NCBI GenBank assembly: GCA_920105625.2
Contig: OV050030.1
Span: 351,478,425-351,542,424 of the forward strand
Reading direction: 5' to 3'
DNA: 64,000 nt
From: Clusia tigrina
Lineage: Eukaryota; Arthropoda; Insecta; Diptera; Clusiidae
Shown: piece after piece, positions 46,881 through 58,837 of the stretch
Numbering within the stretch: the first letter of the stretch is position 1
How the letters are laid out: every line of letters begins with the position of its first letter
The notes under the pieces: generated by a model
What the model was told of the DNA's origin: nothing
The model's input: the letters and a program-made list of their open reading frames with translations, nothing else
The model's database searches: none
Position numbers and translations under genes: made by a program

Positions 46881-47073
46881 TATACGAGTATATACCATGA
46901 ACAGTTTGTGATGGACTAAAAAAAAATTACTCTCACCCTGAATCAGTATGCTGGTTTAGAACAAATGAAAGTCACAAAGAAAAAATAAATCAAATTAGAA
47001 ATGTTAATAATTCAGTGATTGAAGCCGAAATAGCACCGATAAAAAAACGACAATGAGAGTATTTGGAGTATAT

Positions 47074-47641
47074 TGTAGTGTATCATGAAAGTCATGCATA
47101 CCATACGTATGCCTGCGATTGTAAAGAACCAAATGCACCAGAAAAATGTGTAGTGATCGCACACACACTCACTCCACATGCTCAAACCTTTGCTCTATCC
47201 CAAAGCAATGCACTTAAATTAGGTCATGTGCAATTCGAACCTCAAAGATCTGTCGTAGGCAAGAATTGCACATTCATAATTTATTGCTTGCACATGTGAT
47301 TTTCATGACACATGGGATATTGGAAATATGGAAATGAAACACTAACTACAGCAAAATTAAATGGTAGGAATAAGTATATAAGAACGTAGTTATAAGAATA
47401 AAGATTAGTTCTAAACACAAATCATAACTGTTTGTACTCACAAGGAGCTGACTTTAGTTGCTTCGATAGAACTCAAATGAGCTGACTCTAGTCGCTTCAA
47501 TTAGAACATTTGGCTGCCTTAAGGCGCCGATACAAAAGTGCGCAAGCTCTCGCGCAATCAAACAATCATATGAGCCCATCATCTGCGTAGGGAATATACT
47601 GATAGGCAAAACTAACTCTAATACTAACAGAACTTATTACA
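47074..47641. repeat. Solo LTR of another gypsy-type element
   Basis: A 568-bp insertion absent from copy 1 of the gypsy family. It starts TGTAGTGTATC and ends TATTACA, with the 4-bp repeat ATAT on both sides (47070-47073 and 47642-47645). TATA-like boxes TATATAAG and TTATAAG are near 47385-47400. TG...CA ends and a 4-bp AT-rich duplication are typical of gypsy-type LTRs. Its orientation is likely plus from the TATA and AATAAAG positions. Confidence 0.82.
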
Positions 47642-50560
47642 ATATGATTCAGGATCTAATATTTTCTAATAAACTCAAAATTATTAAAATTGAGAAACAA
47701 TAAAGCAAATATTTCAAATCAGAATAATTTAATAACAAGTAATGGTGTAAAGAAAACAAATGGTTTGACAACTCTTATAGAGTAAAAATCTTTGAAATGG
47801 AAAAAAGTGTTTATGTCTACATAATAGATACGAAAAACTTTCAATATGCATTTTTAATTGGACTAGATAGGATAAAGATATTCAGATTAAATTAAGGTGA
47901 AAACTTATAAGTATTTAAAAAAGATATTTTCTATCAATAATAAAAATAATGAAATAGAGGAAATTGCCAACAATAAAAAAACAGTTGCTGCATTGACAGA
48001 TATAAAAACTAAAAGTAACACTTACGGAAAATATGTAATAAACTTTAACGAGCATGTAGAAGAAAAGAATTTTGAATAAGAATAAATCATTTAGATCAAT
48101 ATCAGAAATCGGAGATAAAAAAACTAATTGATAAATACAAATCAATTTTTGCAAAAGATAAGTATGAGTATTAGCATAGTTAAGGAATATGAAACAAGAA
48201 TAGACCTATTAGTGGACAAATATTGTAGCAATAGGCCTTACAGGTGCAGACAGATTGAAGAGCAAATAGCAAAATTATTGGATAACAACCTTATAGAAGA
48301 ATCATTCAGTCCATTTGCTGCGTCAGTGACTTTGGCATTTAAAAAAGAAGACAATAAAAAATCCAGACCATGTGATCTGAATAAGATATAGTACCTGAAG
48401 CTCAGCCATTTCCACTGATTGAGGACCTAGTGATAAAAACAAGAAATTCCAAAGTTTGTTCAACATTGGATTTTTAGTCAATCTCTCTACGTATTGAAGA
48501 TAGAAAAAATGCAGGTTTTGTCACACAAGAAGGTCATTTCCAATGGACTGTCCGACCTTTTTGATTTAAAACGCCACCAGCAATATTTCAAAGAATGCTA
48601 AGTAACATATTAAGGAAATACAAACTTAGAGATTTTGCAGTTAATTATATAGATGACCTTATTATATTTTCAAAGTCCGTTTTGGAATACATTGACCATT
48701 TAACAAAATTTCTGGAAGCAATAAAACAAGAAGGCTTCAGGTTAAGATTAAGAAAACGTACCTTTGCATCAGACATGGTAAAATACCTCGGCCATATAAT
48801 TCAGAATAATTCAATCAGGCCAGTAAAGGACAACTTAATTTTGATTTGAAGTTTTGCAGTTCCAAAAACCCAGAAAAATATATGGCAATTTCTGGGAAAA
48901 ATAAATTTGTATCATGAGTACATACTAAAATAATTTTAGATCCAATCCATAATCTACTAAGGAAAAATCAGAAATTTATTTAGTCTGAAGACTGTCAAAA
49001 ATCATTTGAAAAGATAGAATAGATTATTATGTTCGCAACCAGTTCTAGAAATTTTTGACCAAGAATTACCGATAAATATTTACACAGATGCATCGCTTCA
49101 AGGAATGGGTGCAGTTTTGAATCAGACACAACCCAACGGCAAAGAGAGACCAGTAGCATAGAAAAATCTATATATTTAGAACGCTTGGCCATCAAAGAAG
49201 CAATAAGCTATTGGCAATATTGCCTAATAGGTAAATCATTTACAGTTTATTCAGACCATAAACCACTCGAAACATGAATTTGAAGTCTATCTCAATATGA
49301 TTTTAAAATAAAATATGCCCCAGGAAAAAATTATTTGGGAGCTGACTGCCTAAGCAGAAACCCAGTATTGGACCCAGAAAAAAATAAAGAAAAACTAAAA
49401 ATAGGGAATTTAATAAAACTAAAAGAAATCTGGAGAGACCAGGAAAAAAAATGAAAAAGTACATAACAAAAGAGTCAATTTAATCGAGAAACATAAGGTA
49501 TATTTTAAAAGAGGGTAATAAAAGGAAAAAAATTATTCTATCGGAAGAATTTTGTATTAATCTCATAAAAAATATACACGAACACTTGTGCCACATTGGC
49601 ATTAAACAATTAAACGAAAAGATAAGACCACAATACAACGCGAAAAATCTGACAGAAAACATTAAGAGGATTAGGTAAAAACAGTGCTAATTGCATTAAA
49701 AATAAATCTACAGGAGACGACAAAGTTGGCCTTATGTCACATTTAGATCCAGCGACAAAACCTTTCGAAATAATTTCTATAGATACCATTGGAGGTTTTG
49801 GAGGTTCAAGATCAACAAAGAAATATCTACAACTTCTAGTAGACCATTTCACTAGATATGCATTTATTATCAAAAACCCAGAGTGCAAACTATTTTGTAA
49901 AACTTGTTAGCAATATATATGAAGCAGAGGATTTTGGTTTGTTCCTTACTGACCAATACCCTGGAATAAACTCGAAAGAATTCAAGAAATTTTTAAATGT
50001 GAAATCAATACCAATGTTATATAAAGCAGTTAACGCACCGTTCTCAAACAAAATCAGATGTAAAATAGATCAGAAAAACAAACAAATAGATTGGGCTACA
50101 ATAGCAAGTAAATGTGTCAATAAATACAATGATATCGAAACCTCAATTACTGGTTTTGCACCAAGATATTTGTTGTATGGCACAGATGTGACGATTTTAC
50201 CAAGTGAGCTAAAATCTAAAACAACAGAAGATAATTGGTTAAGAGATAAAGAGATAGCATTAGAAAATTAGATAAGATCTCATAATTATAATAAAAAACT
50301 CTTTCATAAAAACAGAAAATATTTCGAATTCAATGTTGGAGATATGGTATATGTGGATGGAAACAAATTAAACAGGAAAAAATTGGATGAACTAAAAATT
50401 TGACCATACAAAATTGTAGTAAAGATATCACAATCGATACATAAAATAAACACAGGCCGTAGGAAATCAGAGTCCAACATTTTCCATATCACAAAAGTCT
50501 CTCCAGCTGTTACAGAAGAAGAAGAAGATGAAGCAACAGATGGAAAAGCAAAAAAAGCAG
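47642..50560 (+). pseudogene. pol: Gypsy copy 2 RT, RNase H, integrase remnant
   Basis: The RT N-terminus is at 48170-48390 (RPYRCRQIEEQIAKLLDNN, LAFKKEDNKKS). RT then runs to 48850 with the catalytic NYIDDLIIF intact. RNase H is at 49075-49330: IYTDASLQGMGAVLNQ and YSDHKPLE. Integrase is at 49560-50560: HLCHIGIKQLNEK, SIDTIGGFGG (first Asp), DQYPGINSKEF (second Asp) and a deleted third-acid region (the frame jumps to VKSIPMLYKAVNAP). Then follow FAPRYLLYGTD and the C-terminal VGDMVYVDGNKLNRKK. Numerous stops and shifts; an old copy. Confidence 0.82.
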
Positions 50561-50570
50561 GCAGTTTCGA

Positions 50571-51378
50571 TGTATCGTCACGTCGTACGTTGAATAACTT
50601 TTTTTTTTATAAAATAACTAATGCATGAGGTAAGTAATTTATAAAATACGAAAATGAATATTTAAAATTTGAAATTTATTTATTCAGAATATTTGGCTAT
50701 AAATACATAATAAAATATTCAATATGTTAAGAAAATGTCTACTTGCTACAATTATAAATGCATATTGACAACAGATAGAGCTAATAGTTTAATTACATGT
50801 CTGTATTCGCATATTAACTAAAATTACAAATTATAATTGGAACACTAATTTTTAATAAAATAAATAACACTAGAAATCATTTAAAGCTTTAAAGAACATT
50901 AAATTTATAATTTTATTATTGTTAAATATTGTGACAACATACATAGATATTATCAGCATGAATGCATTGAAGCGACTGAAGCAAATTTCAACATGTAAAG
51001 CAGTGTCGCTCAGGTTGTTTTGATCACACATACATTGCCATATAATAACTAATAAAAAAGCGATACATTGCTGCTTTGTTGAAGTCTGATTGTCGCCTGA
51101 ATGCTTTTTAACTATCGTCATTCCTCAATTCACTTAACTTCTCAAAATAACTGAAAACATACCATTTCTTTGATAATTTCTCATTGTCAATGAATCCTCA
51201 AGATCCACAAGTCGAAATATTCCAGTTGCGTTTAAGTAAAAAAATTAATTCGACAAAATAAAAAATTGTTTTCTTCATTATTAAAAAAAGAAACACTACC
51301 TCTGTTTAATTCAAAGCAATAAAGCCTTTAACTTAATTCGTTTAGCTGCATTTTGACCTATTTTGAAGTTTTTTCTGA
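50571..51378. other. AT-rich spacer, no gene seen
   Basis: About 800 bp between gypsy copy 2 and the roo-like copy B. It holds short chance frames only. It may contain the gypsy 3' LTR, but no second copy exists in the window to prove it. Confidence 0.55.
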
Positions 51379-51639
51379 GATTATTGAAAATGTTGTTATT
51401 TGTGAGAATACAGTAAAAACGTTGAATTCTCTTTTGACCGGAAATTTCCTAATCTTGGCCTCCCTCTGTTCCAAGGTGAATTTACTTACATGGTGGCAGC
51501 AAGAGCAAATTTTTTTGAATCAATTTTCCTTCAGTAGCTGTCAAAATTGAATGTTTGAAAAATGCGACCAAAACAAATATAAAAAATTGCAAATTGAAAC
51601 ATTAAAAGATTAAAAAACAAACTATATGTGAAGCAAATG

Positions 51640-52500
51640 TGGTATGGTATCGAATATGCCGGTAAACGAATGAAGACTCCAAAGGAGGCATGGTTTATCT
51701 TCGAACATCAACAACATTTCGTATTCGAGCTGTACGAAGTAAATCATGAGTACTTCAAACTGGAATATAGGGCAGCATCGCAAACCTCTACGACTGGTTG
51801 TTCAACAAATTACAACACATCATCATTGAGGATGGAGAGAAGCGTAAAATGCCAGTGCAAATTGAAGTTCCAGTCCACGTCCATCAAGGAGGCTCTAACT
51901 GCAAGGACAACACACCGCGAGGAAGGCGATGGACTCATAGTCCTAGTACGGTAGCAAAAGGCGTTGGTGCGTTCAATTTCTCGCGTCATTGGGGATGCGC
52001 ACTCGGAATATGATCAGTCGCATCCGACCGTATAGTATGATATCAGAACGCTATTATTAATATGTTACCACAATAATCTGGTATAAAATAACCAATGGAT
52101 ATGGCAACGAACACACCTGGCAGAAATTGATGGTTATGATGCGAAAAATTTCCACGACATCGAAGATGCGCTTTAAAACGTAATTATTAAGTTACGGCAA
52201 CATATTCCAGACAGTACACCGAACAACTCCACGCAACCACCAACTTTTTGCACGTTCGCAATTCTTGGCCAAAACGCCGCATCAGCGTTTTGATATAATT
52301 AAACAACACAAGCTATCTGCGAATTTTATGAAAAATGGTCATACGTCGAAAACTTGTTCAATGAGAGGATGCACCAAATGCAACAAGAAGCACAACTCAT
52401 TTTGATCCACAGCTAGCTAAGGTCCCATCCAATAACTCGTGTCAATCCAGTCAAGGGTCATCTCAGACACTCACAACATTCGTAAATGAGCCTGCCGTGG
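51640..52500 (+). pseudogene. gag: roo-like copy B gag remnant
   Basis: EYAGKRMKTPKEAWFIFEHQ and the following 40 codons match copy A in frame, followed by breaks near 51780 and 51950 and scraps to about 52490 in other frames. The start codon and first 40 codons are lost in the 620-bp deletion. At the position where copy A has a TAG (19189), B reads TCG. The region is clearly non-functional. Confidence 0.7.
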
Positions 52501-52637
52501 AGTTAAATATTTATTTATTTATTTATTAATAATCTAATTACAATTAAAATTAAAATTAAACAAAAGCACTAGCTGCCAGGGCTATCGGCTTAAATAGCTA
52601 TGCAGGTGTCATAGAAAAACCTGTCAATCGTGCGGGC

Positions 52638-54290
52638 ATGAAACATGTGCTGTTGAGCAATGCTGTCTTAAAAATCAAGAGTATCCATGGATATGAATTT
52701 CAATGCCGTGCAATTTTGGACGGTGGGTCGCAGACAAACTACATTACGAACAGGTTGGCAAAGAAGCTCGGATTACCAATACAATACAATCCGCAGTACT
52801 TTGATGGAATTGGGGAAAGTTAACAGCGCGCTACTAATCGGGCCAACATTGCAACGATTTTACGCCATCGAATTTAAATTACAAAGGAACCCCGTCATCA
52901 AAATGCAGTATACGGCCTTCATGGAGGCATACCTGCGGCTAGGTCATGGAAGAAGTTAACGGAAACATAGACCTACCCCACTACTTCTTACCTCACCACT
53001 GCGTTCTGAAGTTAGGCAGCACCACCACAAAGTTGCGAGTCGTTTTCAAAGCATCAATCAAGACTTCAATAAATGTATCATTCAACAATGTTCTACTACA
53101 ATGTCCAGAACTTCAAGAAGAACTATTTACGGTTCTTTTGAGATTTCGAGGACTCAAATATGTTTTTACAGCAGATATCGAAAAAATGTATCGACAAATC
53201 ATCATGAACGATGCTCACCAAAAGCATCAACTAAACTTGTGGAGAAACAGGCCAAGCGAACCTCTGAAAAGCTATCAATTAAACACAGTCACTTATGGAG
53301 TCACATCGGCACCATATTTGGCGATAAAATGTCTACGCATATTAGCCAAGGAACATAGCACACACTATCCGCACAGCTCCAGATGCTTACAACCAGATTT
53401 TTATGTGGACGACGTTATGAGTGGAGCCGATACGTTAGCAGAAGCCATGCTCATACAAGAGGAATGGAACTCCTTCACCAATTCAGTAGTAGTACAAATC
53501 ACTGTTAACCAACATCAAACATGAGGATCGAGCAATTCAAATGAATTTTGACAACGATAATTTTACCATCTCAATGCTTAGTTTAACGTGGGAACCTGGC
53601 AATGATTATTTCTAATAAAGACCAAATGGATAACAACAGCATAAATAGCGCAACGTCAAGTAGAGTCGGACATCGCGCATATCTTCGACCCATTAGGATT
53701 TGTGTCACCAGTTGTCTCATGTGCAATATATTCATGAAATCGCTGAAATCGTCTAAAATTAAGCTGGGACGAAGCACTAGTTATGGACTTGCATACCTTC
53801 TGGAGCCAGTTTAGAGAAAACATCCAGGAACTTGGGAGCTTGCAAATTTCACGCTACAGATTTCAAATTATAAGGGACAATGTGCATCAGAGAGAATTAC
53901 ACGCTTTTGCCGATGAATCCGAGCAGGCATATGGAGCTGTTATTTATGCAAGGTCCATAACAACTGATGGATCTGTGAGCGTTCAGCTGTTATGTTCTAT
54001 ATCAAAGACTACATCAACAAAACAACAAACACTTTCTCTGTGCTGTACGGTTAGCTGCCCATTTATTGGACAGACTAAAGCATATTCTACAATGGGCAGG
54101 CGAATGCTTTCTGCGGTCTGACTCTGAAGTGACGCTAGCCTGGATCGCTGCCAGTTCGTCTTCCTATTACACCTTTGTGACAAATCGAGGGGCAGCTATA
54201 CAAGAAGTAACAGCGAAGAAAAATGGCGGCGCGTACCTACAGACAAAAACCCAGCAGACATGATCTCACGAGGCATCAATCCGGGTAAAT
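52638..54290 (+). pseudogene. pol: roo-like copy B protease, RT, RNase H
   Basis: Protease: FQCRAILDGGSQTNYITNRL (52700). After the shared deletion at about 52818: LQRFYAIEFKLQRNP, DLPHYFLPHHCVLK, LRVVFKASIK, ADIEKMYRQIIM, VTYGVTSAPYLAIKCL and the catalytic YVDDVMSGAD (53400-53430). The thumb/connection is broken (53500-53800). RNase H: HAFADESEQAYGAVIYAR (53900) and SDSEVTLAWIAASS (54120). The frame 52946-53524 is open through the RT core, the best part of this copy. At least six shifts. Confidence 0.85.
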
Positions 54291-54699
54291 TCAAGCAGCA
54301 ACGCATGTGGTTTTCTATACGGACCACCGCCATCGTGACCAGCTGCATCAGCCAATTTAACCACAGAATTGGAGAAGAGACAGATATGTCTTACTACGTC
54401 ACAGATTCCGTCGTTACCTCAATGATTGACCATCGCAATTGAGGAACATATCTTCAACGAGGCACCGCATAAGCACTTCCATTCATCAAAAATTGTCGTA
54501 ATGTACCAATCCAAAAATTTATCTACCTCGATGCAGAAGAAATTAAAAGTGCTACTCAGACTATAATCAAGGACCTGCAGAGGCAAGCATTCAATCCCGA
54601 ATGTAAGTTTCTTAAGCATAACAAACCAGTTGGAAGGGGGATCTTGCACTCTTGCTGGATAAAGACGACATTATGCTGGTAGGAGGACACTAGCAAATT

Positions 54700-56158
54700 C
54701 AGCCCTAACATATGATGCAAAATACCAAGCCTTATTGCCATTTCAGAGTGATATCACTAAAATATTGATGACGCACATCCGCCTTGATAACAAGCATGTT
54801 GGTCCATCCGGTTTAATAGCAGCGACACAGGAAGCTTATTGACCGGCTGATGCGAAAACAATAGCCAGATCAATCGTAAAAAATTGTGTATCTTGCTTTA
54901 AAGCTATTCCGAAACCATTGCAGTAGCTCATGGGACAGTTACCTGCATCACGGGTTCAACCAAAGAAACCTTTCACTCACCGTAGAGTCGATTTTTGTGG
55001 GCCATTTAAATTTCATTATAATCAACAGGGAAGGACGCCACAAAAGTTTTATGTTGCTATATTTTGTTGCTTCGCGACTATGGCGGTACACATTGAAGTG
55101 GTAACCAACCGTACGACCAACGCCTTTATCGGAGCCTTGAAGAGGTTTGTGAGTCGAAGTGGGAACTGCCGGCATCTTCATTGTGACAACGCGACGAATT
55201 TCGTACGACACGAAATTTATTGAGACATCATTCACAACCATATACCAAATCACAGCTGATAAAATTCTACGCACACAAGAATCGAGTTTCATTTCGCACC
55301 TGCTAGATCGCCACATTTTGCGGCTTATGGGAAGCAGCGGTAAAATTGGCAAAGAATTTATTTTAAAAAAGTTTGTCCAATGCCCGATTAACATACGGAG
55401 AGTTAGAGACAGTTATGGTTGAAATAGGAAACATTCTTAACTCGGGGCCGCTGACTTCTATGTCAGATGATCCACACGATTACGCAGCATTAACTCCCGG
55501 TCACTTTTTAACAGGTGCACCATTGACAAGTGTTGTCGACCAGCCCGCTGAGAATCTGAACATAAATTTACTGAAGCAGTGGGACTTAGTCACAAGCAGG
55601 AAATATGAATTTTGGAGTCGGTGGAGTAAGGAATATCGAAAACAACTCCAACATCGCTACAAAAGGAAGACTATGCGTCATAATTTACAGTCTGGTACAA
55701 TGGTATTAATGAAGGAGGATAGCTTGCCAGTAATTAAATGGAGGCTTGATGGGGTAACTCAAACTTTTCCTGGTGCTGACGGCCCAGTGGGAGTAGCGAA
55801 AATTCGAACCTCAACAGGCCTCAACAGAAGAGACGTCCATTTAATCGCGCCATTACCCATGTCTAACGAAAGTAATCCAGTAGAACAACCTGATAAGCAG
55901 CCACCTCAAATAGAAGACACGACAAGTGTCAACGAAGGCAGAAGTCATACAGCAGCTAAGCGAAGACGATCTGTGTCACCCTCGTCAGTATTGTTGCTAT
56001 GCACATGCTTTGTAATTGCTCTAGTAGCAGTGAGCCTATTACCAAGGTGCTTTTCGGAAGCCAAACAGGACTCTATTTCGAAAAAATTAGTCTGGGACAT
56101 TAACAACAACATATTGGAATATAGTTGTATATTACAATATGTCCCAATACTGGTTTGA
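54700..56158 (+). pseudogene. pol: roo-like copy B integrase
   Basis: The N-terminal region is at 54720-54910 (KYQALLPF, ...CVSCFKAIPK), then MGQLPASRVQ and FTHRRVDFCGPF (first Asp). Next are VAIFCCFATMAVHIEVV and HCDNATNFV (second Asp, 55180), and the broken third-acid region at 55310-55380. The BEL C-terminus is clean in frame from 55373: LTPGHFLTGAPL, SLPVIKWRLDGVTQTFPG and a basic AKRRRSVSPS. This frame then runs without a stop into a hydrophobic segment (55990-56040) that starts the env-like region, so Pol and Env were one polyprotein, as in roo. A 158-bp piece (55310-55467) is repeated at 57119-57276. Confidence 0.85.
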
Positions 56159-57675
56159 GCGTAAATAGATAGTACAAGGAATAACAGCAACGAAGAGAGC
56201 GTGGTCAAGTATCCAAAGCGGTACAATTAATAGTGAGAAAACTGTGGACCAGTTCCGTACTAAATGGTAGTGAATCCAACAAGATGCTGAGTACTTATAG
56301 TACTAGGAACAAATCCGTCGTCAAAATGCGTTTTTTGGAATTTTGGACTCCAACTATGCTAAAGAAAGGTTTGCAACGATAAACTGCATATTCTGCAACG
56401 AGGGACATCTTCTGCACCTAATTCGAAACCAATCATCGGTAATTGACTCCACTAGCAATACTTTAAGGAAATCCGACGATCAAATGCAACAACTACACAT
56501 GCAGGACAACTCAGCAACAGCAGCTCACAGCAATCAAATACCATCTCCCATCGACGATACAAGTTACCAGTAAGAATACCATTGAAATCCTTAAGCTCAT
56601 CTCTGTGGAGGCACGAATCACGTCAACTGAGATGATTGTGCATCTTAAGTTACCATTGACCAATCAAGAACAATTCGAATTATTGCATGTCACTCACCTA
56701 TTTTGGAAGGCACTGGAATTTTCATCTTGTAAGCGACAATCGAGTATATAGTCACTAATCTACATCGGGACAAATATTATTCATTTTCAGCAGGAGAATT
56801 ATCAACATGCACTGCATTCAATTCTAATATCCATGTATGTAAGCAATTACATCCAGCACATCGCATTACACCATCCAATTGACTATGTAAGATGGAGATA
56901 TTATATCAAACTCCAAACCCAAAAAGCTGGAGGGTTCATCGCACACACGACTCACCTCAATAGATTACATTACTTAAAGATAACTCATGGATCTACATCG
57001 CGTACGCAGCCCGTACAATCAGTGTCATCTGCGATATTCTTACAGAATTACTGGAGAGAATAGGAACCTTAACCTTGAGACAAGGATGCACCATAAGAGA
57101 TGAGTATACAACCATAATGCCACATTTTGCGGCTTATGGGAAGCAGCGGTAAAATTGGCAAAGAATTTATTTTACAAAAGTTTGTCCAATGCCCGATTAA
57201 CATACGGAGAGTTAGAGACAGTTATGGTTGAAATAGGAAACATTCTTAACTCGGGGCCGCTGACTTCTATGTCAGAAATCAAGTGATGACTAATAAAGAT
57301 TACTTTGTAATGATTACTGACTACAACATAAATATCATGAAAAAAGATGAGATATCGTCAAGGTAACTAATTTCTCAGCTAGATGACAAGATAGTCGCAT
57401 TAGAGAACCAAGTATCTAGCGACAAACATCAAATCAGTATCTCTCAATTGCTTTCAGCATTAACAACTCAACTAACCCTGATTGAAGCAAATCCACAACG
57501 GGTAAAATCAGAGATAATGAATGTACTTAAAGACACACTACTGCAAGATAAGTCCACTACTACTCACACCTCTACAATTGCAAAATCAAATCAATATCAT
57601 CAAGGTGCATCTTCCTTTATCTCGACACAGCCCATTGAACAACCTTGTGAAGACCTAAATTTTGTACAAATTTAG
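55985..57675 (+). pseudogene. Env-like (ORF3) remnant of roo-like element
   Basis: After integrase the frame holds a signal-peptide-like hydrophobic run (LLLCTCFVIALVAVSLL, 55990-56040). Scattered pieces over 1.5 kb then have the look of insect retroviral Env: Cys-containing stretches near 56400 and 56800-56850, and a short Gly-Cys motif near 57085. A coiled-coil-like stretch near 57370-57470 is followed by a Thr/Ser/Gln-rich end at 57675. More than eight stops or shifts, plus the inserted 158-bp integrase copy, break it. It would have encoded a membrane glycoprotein; it is inactive. The identification is by position and weak motif likeness. Confidence 0.6.
57119..57276 (+). repeat. 158-bp displaced copy of integrase sequence
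   Basis: Matches 55310-55467 with one difference seen by eye, in the same direction, inside the env-like region 1.8 kb downstream. Confidence 0.92.
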
Positions 57676-57684
57676 GTCACACAA

Positions 57685-58484
57685 AATGCCGCCCTCACCG
57701 TATACCAACACCATGCGAGCACATGTAGCAAACCACGCCACACGTGGTTATGCTCGAACACGACACAACGCCGAAATACGGGAATTCCGTATGCGCGAAC
57801 ACGACATAGTGCCGAAATACGGGACTTGTCGATACTCGCATGTAAAAAAGGTATAAACGGCCGGTGCACAGAGGAACCGGTCTCTCTCTTGTGATTTCAA
57901 CAGCAGCAGCGGCCTCAGCGAACGAGCAAGCGAGTAAGTGGGTATAGTATTCACGGACAGTGGCGACCACGGCAGACAGTTCCTGACTTTTGAGACTTCT
58001 TACTTGATGGCGTGAGGTTTTAACCGACATCACTACCACGTAAGAGAGTGCTTCACCCTAAGCGAAGTAAACGCGAGGTTTTAACCGGCGTTGAACTTCA
58101 CAGCAGCTATTGCTTCAATTTAGTTATTTGAGACTTCTTACGTGATTGGTGGCGTGAGGTTTTAACTGACATCACTACCACGTAAGAGAGTGCTCCACCT
58201 TAAGCGAAGTAAACGCGAGGTTTTAACCGCCGTTGAACTTCAAAGCAACTATTGATTCTACGTCTGCCACGTCTACCCCACTTCACCGCAATTAGACGAA
58301 GCGGAAAGTATACATATTTAGTTATAATTAGTTTAAGATAAAGACTAAATAATAAAAGAAAGTAAAACAAACTACATCAAACGTGTTGTGTTAAGGTCAA
58401 TAAAATAAATATTGTACAGGACTCTGGGAAGACTGACCATACACTAGCTAGAGATTCCTTACAACCTAATCTAGTACAATAGTA
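57685..58484 (+). promoter_or_regulatory. LTR-like promoter region with repeats
   Basis: After the env-like stop, two 41-bp-spaced repeats (CGAACACGACA...GCCGAAATACGGGA at 57755 and 57796) precede a TATA box GTATAAA (57851-57857). A TCTCTCTTGTG initiator-like site follows near 57885. Two 138-bp tandem units come next, and AATAAA signals lie near 58350 and 58400. This arrangement resembles U3-R of an LTR. No second copy and no clear target duplication are in the window, so its element is unproven. Confidence 0.5.
57991..58265. repeat. Two 138-bp tandem units
   Basis: Units start TGAGACTTCTTAC at 57991 and 58129 and share GCGTGAGGTTTTAAC, CACTACCACGTAAGAGAGTG and GTAAACGCGAGGTTTTAACC. Confidence 0.9.
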
Positions 58485-58623
58485 TAAAATAATGAAAGCA
58501 GAAGAAGAAGTCACTATTAGCAAGGTAATATTCATACTCAGGTTACCCTAATCGACCAACAACATTTTTACCTCTTTTATATTATACCCATTCCGAAAGT
58601 AAAAACATGTTCATGACAGCCTT

Positions 58624-58741
58624 GTCAGCAGAGAATCCACATCGGTACTATTACATCCCACTTAGTTCATGATAAAACTTGATACAGTCTTTTTAGCAGA
58701 GAGTCTACATCGATATTATTACATCCCACTTAGTTCGCATG
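58624..58741. repeat. Two ~68-bp tandem units
   Basis: GCAGAGARTCYACATCGRTA and ATTACATCCCACTTAGTTC repeat with a spacing of about 68 bp. No gene is seen in this stretch (58485-58830). Confidence 0.8.
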
Positions 58742-58837
58742 ATCTAGGCACAAGCTTTATAACTGAGGAAGACACTTAGTTATGTGAGAACAAACAACCC
58801 AAATTTGGAAGAGAATACTCAGCGTTTCCATGTGAAA

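Larger units (their letters stand above)
42655..46885 (+). mobile_element. LOA-type non-LTR retrotransposon LOA-4
   Basis: Its 5' UTR starts at the palindrome edge, with ORF1 from 43086, overlapping ORF2 from 44209, and truncation near 46885 where gypsy copy 2 begins. Only the RNase H and 3' end are missing. It is related to, but not the same sequence as, LOA-1. Confidence 0.85.
46895..50570 (+). mobile_element. Decayed Ty3/gypsy element, copy 2 (plus)
   Basis: The same family as 9949-12003 but in the opposite direction, containing protease-like, RT, RNase H and integrase remnants. A 568-bp solo LTR of another family is inserted at 47074. No LTR of its own is certain. The left edge abuts LOA-4 at about 46890 and the right edge is unclear after about 50570. 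Confidence 0.85.
51381..57680 (+). mobile_element. roo-like BEL/Pao copy B with env-like region
   Basis: The longer sister of copy A. It shares 51381-51630 (A: 18172-18430) and about 51650-53300 (A: 19050-20693). It lacks about 620 bp (leader and gag start) present in A. It then continues through RNase H, integrase and an env-like tail. The shared internal deletion and the shared small insertion at 52505-52620 show a common defective ancestor. An own 3' LTR is not proven. Confidence 0.8.

Noticed and set aside
57991..58265. CRISPR-like repeat array
   Set aside because: Two long tandem units without regular short repeats and spacers, in an insect genome; simply a tandem duplication.
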